Assembly (NCBI GenBank): GCA_023454395.1
Contig: JAEYFY010000048.1
Span: 1-6,814 of the forward strand
From: Pseudomonadota bacterium
Lineage (GTDB): Bacteria; Pseudomonadota; Gammaproteobacteria; Enterobacterales; Enterobacteriaceae
DNA length: 6,814 nucleotides
Direction: 5' to 3'
The translations under genes were made by a program, and so were the position numbers. The notes below the pieces were generated by a model. That model searched no databases. It was not told the DNA's origin and saw only the letters and a list, made by a program, of their open reading frames with translations. Numbering within the stretch: position 1 is the stretch's first letter; every line of letters starts with the position of its first letter. This document shows, one piece after another, positions 1-4,258 of this stretch.

Positions 1-230
1 AGCGTATTTATGCTGCGGCTTACCCTTATCAAACAGATTTTATTCGTATTGCGCAAGGTTTTGGTTTAGATACCTGTGACTTAAATCAGGAAGCAGATCC
101 TGCGAGTGCATTAAAAGCAGCAATTGAAAAACCAGGTCCGTGTTTAATTCATGTCATGATTGATATTCATGAAAAAGTATTTCCAATGGTACCGCCAGGG
201 GCGGCAAATATTGAGATGATAGGAGCTTAA
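1..230 (+). CDS. ilvB: Acetohydroxyacid synthase I large (catalytic) subunit, C-terminal end only
   Basis: This is the last 75 codons of a gene that begins before the window; the reading frame runs from base 3 to a TAA at 228-230. The translation contains FGLDTCDLNQEADP, then KPGPCLIHVMID, and ends PMVPPGAANIEMIGA. That tail matches the C-terminus of enterobacterial IlvB as I remember it. IlvB is the ThDP-, FAD- and Mg-dependent catalytic subunit of acetolactate synthase isozyme I, which condenses pyruvate with pyruvate or 2-ketobutyrate in isoleucine, valine and leucine synthesis. The visible part belongs to the C-terminal ThDP-binding domain. Only 3 bases separate its stop from ilvN, whose ribosome binding site (AGGAG, 221-225) lies inside the last ilvB codons, so the two are one operon and probably translationally coupled. 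The ilvB promoter and leader are outside the window. Confidence 0.93.
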   Translation, partial: RIYAAAYPYQTDFIRIAQGFGLDTCDLNQEADPASALKAAIEKPGPCLIHVMIDIHEKVFPMVPPGAANIEMIGA

Positions 231-233
231 TTT

Positions 234-518
234 ATGTCACAACAATCACAACCTATCGCGCTGGAATTGATTGTTCGCAACCATCCCGGTGTTATGACCC
301 ATATTTGTGGGCTATTTGCTCGCCGTGCCTTTAACGTTGATGGTATTTTGTGTTTACCGATGAAAAATAGCGATAAAAGCCGTATTTGGCTATTAGTGCA
401 AAAAGATGATCGGCTAATGCAAATGGTGAGTCAGGTAGAAAAGCTTGAAGACGTAAAAGAAGTGAGATTCAGTGACGATTTACGTGTTTTCGAACAAATG
501 GAAAGTTATTTAAACTAA
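234..518 (+). CDS. ilvN: Acetohydroxyacid synthase I small (regulatory) subunit
   Basis: IlvN binds the catalytic subunit IlvB, raises its activity and confers valine feedback inhibition. The protein is 94 residues, close to the roughly 96 of E. coli IlvN. It is a single ACT-type domain: residues 16-38 carry [20 protein letters not shown] and the following GI, the family signature around the effector-binding loop, followed by LCLPM and DKSRIWLLV (47-55). The start at 234 is supported by AGGAG at 221-225 with 8 bases of spacing and by the length match. The stop is followed about 20 bases later by a strong hairpin terminator, so ilvN is the last gene of the ilvBN operon. The short length and strong resemblance separate it from the longer IlvH-type subunit. 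Identification is confident. Confidence 0.96.
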   Translation: MSQQSQPIALELIVRNHPGVMTHICGLFARRAFNVDGILCLPMKNSDKSRIWLLVQKDDRLMQMVSQVEKLEDVKEVRFSDDLRVFEQMESYLN

Positions 519-540
519 CTTGCCATTGTTATGCCATCGG

Positions 541-597
541 TGGCTTTATTCTTAATTACGGTATTTATAATTAATAAGAATAAAGCCATATTTTTTA
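541..597 (+). terminator. Rho-independent terminator of ilvBN
   Basis: A perfect 14-bp stem is formed by TGGCTTTATTCTTA (541-554) and TAAGAATAAAGCCA (575-588), with a 20-base A/T-rich loop that can pair further. It is followed by TATTTTTTA (589-597). The U-tract lies on the plus-strand side only, so it mainly ends ilvBN transcription. It sits between the convergent ilvN and the minus-strand regulator gene; read in reverse there is no T run after the stem, so its use as a terminator for the regulator is uncertain. Confidence 0.85.
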
Positions 598-614
598 TCG
601 TGAATAAAAAAATA

Positions 615-1193
615 TTAAGGGCGATGATGATAATGCTGTTGATTGGGGCTAGACATAATGACGGATGCACGCAAATGCCCTTCAACACAAATATAAGAGT
701 GAGGGGTATTACCATGAAAGGCGTAAAAATCACCCGTTTCGAGTAAGACTGTTTCATCATTGTCAAAACGCATCATTAATTTACCCGAATAGACCATAAT
801 GTGTTCTTGAGTACCATCTGCGTGAGCGGGGCTATTGATGATCGCGCCATGCTTCATTTCGATATGCCAAATTTCAGTAATATTGCCGATACCAATACGA
901 AATTTAAACTCTTGGGCATAATCACCCACAATAGGCTTATGTCGTTCTAAACGAGGATATTCTTCTCGTGTGAAACTAAATAAATCCCCTAACGGAAAGC
1001 CAAGTGCTATCGCGATAGCCTCTAAGGTATCGATTCTAGGATTAGAATCACCCGATTCTAATTTTGACAATGCAGCCTTGGATATTCCCGATTTTCTTGA
1101 TAACTCATTAAGTGACAAGTTTCGAGACTGTCTTAATTGTTTGACTTTATTACCAAGGTATTCATTTGTTTTTTTAGGAGGTTGTGGGTTCAT
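615..1193 (-). CDS. XRE-family transcriptional regulator with C-terminal cupin domain
   Basis: The 192-residue protein has two domains. Residues about 14-68 form a Cro/C1-type helix-turn-helix, with VKQLRQSRNLSLNELSRKSG, then ISKAALSKLESGDSNPRIDTL and a closing AIALGFPLGDLF. Residues about 110-180 form a small cupin barrel, with H124 and H131 (AHADGTQEH) and then TGDFYAFHGNTPHS with H160 and H165. This is the layout of E. coli SutR (YdcN) and PuuR-like regulators, in which the cupin senses a small molecule. The actual ligand is unknown. The ATG at 1193 is preferred over an in-frame TTG two codons upstream; neither has a clear Shine-Dalgarno. The gene is divergent from the TauE/SafE-family permease at 1378, across 184 bases with an inverted repeat, so it probably regulates that gene and itself. 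The family is confident; the target and ligand are inferred. Confidence 0.9.
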   Translation of the reverse strand: MNPQPPKKTNEYLGNKVKQLRQSRNLSLNELSRKSGISKAALSKLESGDSNPRIDTLEAIAIALGFPLGDLFSFTREEYPRLERHKPIVGDYAQEFKFRIGIGNITEIWHIEMKHGAIINSPAHADGTQEHIMVYSGKLMMRFDNDETVLLETGDFYAFHGNTPHSYICVEGHLRASVIMSSPNQQHYHHRP

Positions 1194-1377
1194 TGCCAAT
1201 TCAAAATATCGTTAGTTTAAAAGTGTCATTCCGACTAGATAATAACACTAATTAACCGTATTCGGAAAAATGAGATCCTGTTTCTGCTGTATTTTGTGAA
1301 TAGTGTGACGATCTCTGTTCGATTTTTAATAATTACGCTAATATCCTTCGTTAAATGATAATTATTCAAGGTTTACT
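1194..1377. promoter_or_regulatory. Divergent promoter region between regulator and permease
   Basis: This 184-base spacer must hold the promoters of both divergent genes. For the regulator, the minus strand offers TATTAT (1239-1244) with a weak TTCCGA 17 bases upstream (1262-1267). For the permease, TAATAT (1339-1344) is the best -10 but lacks a good -35. An imperfect inverted repeat, GTTTAAAAGTGTC (1215-1227) with AACACTAATTAAC (1244-1256; 9 of 13 positions pair), overlaps the putative regulator -10. A second pair, GAGATC (1272-1277) and GATCTC (1310-1315), lies nearer the middle. The permease ribosome binding site is AAGG (1368-1371). Promoter assignments are tentative. Confidence 0.45.
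1351..1369 (+). promoter_or_regulatory. Possible Fur-box-like site before the TauE/SafE-family gene
   Basis: The 19 bases from 1351 match the classical Fur consensus GATAATGATAATCATTATC at 12 positions, nearly all in the central block AATGATAAT-n-ATT (1354-1366). It lies just ahead of the ribosome binding site, where a bound repressor could block transcription. Such matches arise easily in A/T-rich DNA, so this is only a candidate. Confidence 0.25.
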
Positions 1378-2124
1378 ATGATGGACTTACTCAGTTGGTC
1401 TGATCTTTTTATTTGCCTACTTACCTTATTCTTTGCTTATGTTATTTTCGGTATGGCTGGGTTTGGTTCTGCATTAATTGCAGGTCCTGTATTAGCTCTT
1501 TATTTACCTCTTTCAATGATAGTGCCTTTATTGGCATTAATCGATTTAAGTGCTGCTGTAGTGAATGTTTTAAGAGATGGTAAACAGGCTGATTTTAAAG
1601 AGATACGCTACCTTATTCCGCTGATTATTATTGGTAGTCTGGTTGGTGCTACGATTTTATTAACCACACGACCTGATTTGCTTTCTCTTCTTTTAGGTAT
1701 CTTTGCTGCCTGTTATGCAATTTATGCCTTGTTTTGGAAAAAACAAGAAAGCCAATTTTCTCAACGCTTGGTTTATCCTTTCGGGTTAATTGGTGGTGTG
1801 TTTAGTGCATTGTTTGGCAGTGGTGGCTTTTTATATGCAATTTACTTGTCAGGTAGAATTGCAGATAAAAACAAGTTTCGCATTACACAAACTACCTTGA
1901 TTGGCTTTAGCACACTAACGCGAGTGGTAATTTTCTTATTTGCAGGTATTTATTGGCAATTGGATATTCTTAAGTTAGCCGTTATTTTCTTACCGGCTAT
2001 GTTTGCTGGTGTATGGTTAGGGCGCAATTTAACATTACGGATGTCAAAAGCACGGTTTATGAGTGTCATTTACACCATTGTATTGGCATCAGGTACTGTG
2101 CTTATTTATCGTTATTTTTCTTAA
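1378..2124 (+). CDS. TauE/SafE-family membrane permease (sulfite exporter TauE-like)
   Basis: The 248-residue protein is almost entirely hydrophobic, with about eight membrane segments (roughly 9-29, 32-48, 49-65, 77-96, 101-119, 132-152, 173-192, 199-216, 228-245; the exact count is uncertain). It shows the internal duplication typical of TauE/SafE (DUF81) proteins: GMAGFGSALIAGPVL (25-39) in the first half and GGVFSALFGSGGFLYAIYL (139-157) in the second. Charged loops follow each repeat (RDGKQADFKE 66-75, KKQESQFSQR 121-130). Known members move sulfite, sulfoacetate or related organosulfur anions across the inner membrane, but many are uncharacterised, so the substrate here is open. The start is one of two adjacent ATGs (1378 and 1381); AAGG at 1368-1371 suits the first. 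The divergent XRE-cupin gene is the likely regulator. A stem-loop at 2170-2200 follows the stop. Confidence 0.88.
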   Translation: MMDLLSWSDLFICLLTLFFAYVIFGMAGFGSALIAGPVLALYLPLSMIVPLLALIDLSAAVVNVLRDGKQADFKEIRYLIPLIIIGSLVGATILLTTRPDLLSLLLGIFAACYAIYALFWKKQESQFSQRLVYPFGLIGGVFSALFGSGGFLYAIYLSGRIADKNKFRITQTTLIGFSTLTRVVIFLFAGIYWQLDILKLAVIFLPAMFAGVWLGRNLTLRMSKARFMSVIYTIVLASGTVLIYRYFS

Positions 2125-2169
2125 GCGTTGTAGAATAAATGACGGTGAAGTGAGAATATTGTGAAAGGT

Positions 2170-2204
2170 AAAGATCTTTGTGAGTCAAACGGAGATCTTT
2201 CTCT
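2170..2204 (+). terminator. Stem-loop, probable weak terminator after the TauE/SafE-family gene
   Basis: AAAGATCTTTG (2170-2180) pairs with CGGAGATCTTT (2190-2200), giving 11 pairs including two G-U pairs around a 9-base loop. The tail TTTCTCT is only a broken U-run, so termination may be incomplete and some transcription may continue toward the MFS gene 120 bases on. Confidence 0.5.
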
Positions 2205-2248
2205 AATTAACATTATTTTTTAAGCATGTTTATCTATTTCTTATCCCC

Positions 2249-2254
2249 TATAAT
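2249..2254 (+). promoter_or_regulatory. Candidate -10 box for the MFS gene
   Basis: TATAAT is a perfect -10 hexamer 70 bases before the MFS start codon. No convincing -35 lies 16-18 bases upstream (ATGTTT or TGTTTA at 2226-2232). If used, transcription would begin near 2261 and the message would carry a leader of about 64 bases that includes the hairpin at 2296-2316. Confidence 0.4.
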
Positions 2255-2292
2255 AAAACAATATTTTATTTAACCACCTTCCTTTTATTACA

Positions 2293-2324
2293 GAGGTTTC
2301 TGTTATTCACAGAAACAAAATAAT
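2293..2324 (+). promoter_or_regulatory. Perfect palindrome or hairpin between a Shine-Dalgarno-like GAGG and the MFS start
   Basis: GTTTCTGT (2296-2303) and ACAGAAAC (2309-2316) form a perfect 8-bp inverted repeat with a 5-base spacer. GAGG at 2293-2296 lies 28 bases from the ATG at 2325, too far to work in a linear message, and no other Shine-Dalgarno is present between it and the ATG. If the hairpin folds, the GAGG ends up about 8 bases from the start codon. Alternatively the palindrome is the operator of a dimeric repressor. Confidence 0.6.
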
Positions 2325-3512
2325 ATGTCACATCAAAATTATCGCCAATCTGAAGTTTTTGCGATAACAACTATCACGGTAAGTATTGGCGTTATCGGGA
2401 TTGTTATCGGATTAACTATTCCTATGGTGGCACTGCGCCTTAATTTAGTGGGTATTAGTGAATCTATCATTGGGCTTATTTCCGCTGCACCCGCTATTGG
2501 GATGTTAATTATTTCGCCTTTTGCTCGGCGTATTGTGCAATGGATTGGCAAACGCTTTGCCATGCTATTAGCAACCATTGTTTCAGCGATAAGCCTATTA
2601 CCATTAATGGGGAGCTTACCTTTAGAGTTGTTATTTCCTTTACGACTTATCACCGGGATTGCTAGTGGTGTGATGATTTGTTTAGGTGAAACGTGGATTA
2701 ATGAGCTTTCGCCTGATAATAAACGAGGGCGAATTTTAGCGGTATATACGACGGTATTTACTATTAGCCAGTTATTAGGACCTTCAATTATTGCGCTTTA
2801 TGGCGTCGCAGATAAGACACCTATTTTAATTAGTGTCTTTATTCATATTATCTCTATTGTCTTGTTTTTAATGATGGATCAGAAAACAGGCGATAAATTA
2901 CCAAAAGATACGCAAGAGCCTAATTTTTCTATTATCCGCTTTGTTAAAGTCGCGCCAGCAATTTGCGGTGGCATTATTTTCTTTGCTTTTTTTGATGGAA
3001 CCGTACTTTCTATGTTTCCTATTTATGGACTAAGTATGGGACACACGGAAGCTATTGCCGCCATGATGATAAGCGCTATTTTAGCGGGTGATGCCATTAT
3101 GCAAATGCCATTTGGCTGGCTTGCGGATCATATGAATAGAACACGGTTATATCGAATTTGTGGTGTAGTGACTTTACTAGCAAGCTTATTATTACCTATC
3201 ACGATGTCTCATACATTTTTGATTTGGCCTTTATTGCTGGTATTGGGTGCAACAGCGGGTGCGATATACACCATTGCATTGGTACAAATAGGGCAATATT
3301 TTTCAGGCAATGATCTCATGGTTGCTAATGCGTCGGCTGCGATGTTATGGGGAATAGGTAATTTATCAGGACCTTTGCTGGCTGGCGCGATGTCAGAAAT
3401 TTCTTCATCTTCACTGCCATTCTTGTTGGTTGCTATGACAGGTTTATTCTTAGTATCAACGATGGATCGTTGGAACCTAGGTGTTGAAGCACTTAATAGT
3501 AGCTCATCTTAA
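2325..3512 (+). CDS. Major facilitator superfamily transporter, YcaD-like
   Basis: The 395-residue protein has the usual length and twelve-helix pattern of an MFS permease in the inner membrane, with a hydrophilic central loop at about 185-205 (DQKTGDKLPKDTQEP) between the two six-helix halves. The loop after helix 2 carries a weak form of motif A (SPFARRIVQWIGKRF, 64-78); the equivalent in the second half is clearer (FGWLADHMNRTRLY, 263-276). Helix 4 has RLITGIASGVMICLGE (107-122), followed by NKRGRILAVYTTVF (132-145), which resembles the matching stretch of E. coli YcaD as I recall it. The substrate cannot be predicted. The ATG at 2325 is the only sensible start, although no Shine-Dalgarno lies directly before it. 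It may be co-transcribed in part with the upstream TauE/SafE-family gene, but the 200-base gap with its own -10 box suggests independent expression. Confidence 0.88.
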   Translation: MSHQNYRQSEVFAITTITVSIGVIGIVIGLTIPMVALRLNLVGISESIIGLISAAPAIGMLIISPFARRIVQWIGKRFAMLLATIVSAISLLPLMGSLPLELLFPLRLITGIASGVMICLGETWINELSPDNKRGRILAVYTTVFTISQLLGPSIIALYGVADKTPILISVFIHIISIVLFLMMDQKTGDKLPKDTQEPNFSIIRFVKVAPAICGGIIFFAFFDGTVLSMFPIYGLSMGHTEAIAAMMISAILAGDAIMQMPFGWLADHMNRTRLYRICGVVTLLASLLLPITMSHTFLIWPLLLVLGATAGAIYTIALVQIGQYFSGNDLMVANASAAMLWGIGNLSGPLLAGAMSEISSSSLPFLLVAMTGLFLVSTMDRWNLGVEALNSSSS

Positions 3513-3526
3513 TATTATGTTTTCTT

Positions 3527-3584
3527 TATCGTATTCCATTTAGGCTGAAAGGAATGCGATAGAGGAAGCCTTCCTTCTCTCGAT
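3527..3584 (+). terminator. Hairpins downstream of the MFS gene, possible terminator
   Basis: TATCGTATTCC (3527-3537) pairs with GGAATGCGATA (3551-3561) with one G-U pair; the stem continues through TTT/AAA (3539-3541 with 3548-3550) after one bulged A. A second, competing structure involves AGAGGAAG (3561-3568) and CTTCC/TTCTCT just after. No clean T run follows at once; the nearest is T8 at 3613-3620. The stem probably marks the 3' end of the MFS message, but its terminator strength is uncertain. Confidence 0.5.
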
Positions 3585-3689
3585 TTCTAAATACTAAAAA
3601 TTTATCTTATTGTTTTTTTTAAATGATTGTAATTATCTTTCGTAATTGTACTTATTTTAAAACTTATTAAGAATAATCTAGAAGTGCTT

Positions 3690-3770
3690 ATGAAAAACGT
3701 AAAATTATTTGCTAAAACTGCACCTATTCATCTAACGTTAGAAGTAGAAGATGACGTTATCTTCAGGTAA
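3690..3770 (+). other. 26-codon open frame, possible small protein or gene remnant
   Basis: ATG at 3690 opens a frame to TAA at 3768-3770. The translation begins MKNVKLFAKTAPIHLTLE and ends VEDDVIFR; I do not recognise it. The ribosome binding site is weak (AGAAG, 3680-3684). Reading on in the same frame meets stops at short intervals, which would fit a decayed gene. A frame of this length is not rare by chance, so coding is unproven. Confidence 0.2.
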
Positions 3771-3818
3771 AAAATAATGAATACTGCAAATCGTTAATCG
3801 CCACACATTGGGAACGGG

Positions 3819-3874
3819 AGGTATTATTTATTTAAGTAACTTATTAAAGTTACTAATAATAGATAAATATACCT
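3819..3874. repeat. Long imperfect inverted repeat (hairpin)
   Basis: The innermost arms AGTAACTT (3835-3842) and AAGTTACT (3847-3854) are perfect, with a 4-base loop. After an internal loop, ATTTAT (3826-3831) pairs with ATAAAT (3863-3868) and AGGTAT (3819-3824) with ATACCT (3869-3874). About 20 base pairs form in total. No T run follows, so it is not a standard terminator; it could be a folded RNA domain, a cruciform or an operator. Confidence 0.6.
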
Positions 3875-3979
3875 AGTTATCATGTCGTTTAATATAAATT
3901 CAATAAAAACAATCCATTAAGTTATTTTTCTACTGTGAGATAAACATGATATTGGATGATTGTACAAAAGTAGAATGAT

Positions 3980-4019
3980 GAGGAAAGTAGGTAACGGCTT
4001 TCCTCTTTTTCTTTTTTTC
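3980..4019 (+). terminator. Strong Rho-independent terminator without an obvious upstream gene
   Basis: GAGGAAAG (3980-3987) pairs perfectly with CTTTCCTC (3998-4005) around a 10-base loop, followed by TTTTTCTTTTTTTC (4006-4019). This is the best terminator in the window by eye. The nearest plus-strand gene, the MFS transporter, ends 468 bases earlier and already has hairpins behind it. The terminator therefore either backs up read-through or ends an unannotated transcript; it also insulates ghxP. Confidence 0.8.
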
Positions 4020-4071
4020 TAACTTTAAATTATCTTTTTATGACATTTTTATTAAAAATGTATTTTTTCGC

Positions 4072-4101
4072 TTGATTCTTACCCTAAAAGCACCAGATAA
4101 T
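4072..4101 (+). promoter_or_regulatory. Candidate ghxP promoter
   Basis: TTGATT (4072-4077) and GATAAT (4096-4101) are separated by 18 bases, giving four and five matches to the sigma-70 hexamers. Transcription would start near 4108, inside the first PurR-like box, which is the usual arrangement for PurR repression. The leader would be about 150 bases. An alternative -35, TTGACT (4155-4160), lies downstream but lacks a good -10 at normal spacing. Confidence 0.5.
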
Positions 4102-4110
4102 CGTTTGCGT
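4095..4110 (+). promoter_or_regulatory. PurR-operator-like box 1
   Basis: AGATAATCGTTTGCGT matches 9 of the 11 specified positions of the PurR consensus ANGCAANCGNTTNCNT. It covers the putative -10 and transcription start of ghxP. Confidence 0.5.
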
Positions 4111-4138
4111 CAAATTCTCTCACTCAATCCACACGAAA

Positions 4139-4154
4139 AACCAAACGTTTGCTT
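4139..4154 (+). promoter_or_regulatory. PurR-operator-like box 2
   Basis: AACCAAACGTTTGCTT matches 10 of the 11 specified PurR consensus positions and contains the perfect palindrome CAAACGTTTG (4142-4151) with the central CG that PurR recognises. It lies immediately upstream of the alternative -35 TTGACT. Confidence 0.7.
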
Positions 4155-4161
4155 TTGACTC

Positions 4162-4189
4162 CCTCTTAAGATTTTTTTTCGATAAGAGG
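4162..4189 (+). promoter_or_regulatory. Leader stem-loop with oligo-T loop
   Basis: CCTCTTA (4162-4168) and TAAGAGG (4183-4189) form a perfect 7-bp stem whose 14-base loop contains eight consecutive T (4172-4179). It lies between PurR-like boxes 2 and 3. It may be a leader RNA hairpin; no function can be assigned. Confidence 0.4.
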
Positions 4190-4203
4190 TTATTTTAATT
4201 GGT

Positions 4204-4219
4204 ACGTAATCGTTTTCGT
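4204..4219 (+). promoter_or_regulatory. PurR-operator-like box 3
   Basis: ACGTAATCGTTTTCGT matches 10 of the 11 specified PurR consensus positions, and 14 of 16 bases of the common site form ACGCAAACGTTTTCGT. It lies 40 bases before the ghxP start codon, in the transcribed leader if the promoter at 4072-4101 is used. Confidence 0.7.
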
Positions 4220-4258
4220 TTTTTGGAGAGTGAACCGTTTTTATGTCAGAGGAATGTA

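Larger units (their letters stand above)
3600..4019 (+). ncRNA. Candidate locus for an unannotated small RNA ending at the orphan terminator
   Basis: The inference rests on a strong terminator at 3980-4019 with no gene before it, and on structured DNA (3747-3764, 3819-3874) in the stretch leading to it. No promoter stands out: TTGTAC (3646-3651) has only weak -10 partners. The 5' end is therefore unknown, and the boundaries given are an outer limit, not a transcript. It could equally be the tail of the MFS message. Confidence 0.2.
3513..4258 (+). other. Long intergenic region between MFS gene and ghxP, no convincing protein gene
   Basis: No open frame longer than about 26 codons with family resemblance is visible on either strand. 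The contents are: hairpins after the MFS gene (3527-3584), a 26-codon frame with palindromes (3690-3770), a long imperfect hairpin (3819-3874), a strong terminator (3980-4019), and the ghxP control region (about 4072-4258) with three PurR-like sites. The first two-thirds may be remnants of a lost gene or a small-RNA locus; the last third is regulatory. Confidence 0.7.

Noticed and set aside
515..766. Open frames on both strands over the regulator's 3' end (515-766 minus, 531-746 plus)
   Set aside because: They overlap the ilvN terminator and the well-supported regulator gene in other frames, with no family features.
1191..1199. TTG start at 1199 for the XRE-cupin regulator
   Set aside because: An ATG lies two codons downstream and no Shine-Dalgarno favours the TTG.
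2339..2653. Minus-strand frame inside the MFS gene
   Set aside because: It is antisense to a clear membrane transporter and has no domain signature; such frames are common opposite hydrophobic coding DNA.
4199..4258. 20-residue N-terminal extension of GhxP from a TTG start
   Set aside because: AGAGG (4248-4252) sits correctly before the ATG at 4259, the E. coli protein starts at the equivalent point, and the extension overlaps the PurR-like box 3.
4108..4258. Purine riboswitch in the ghxP leader
   Set aside because: No three-way junction with the conserved loop sequences of the purine aptamer can be found; the short hairpin at 4162-4189 is the only clear structure, and PurR-like sites explain purine control.
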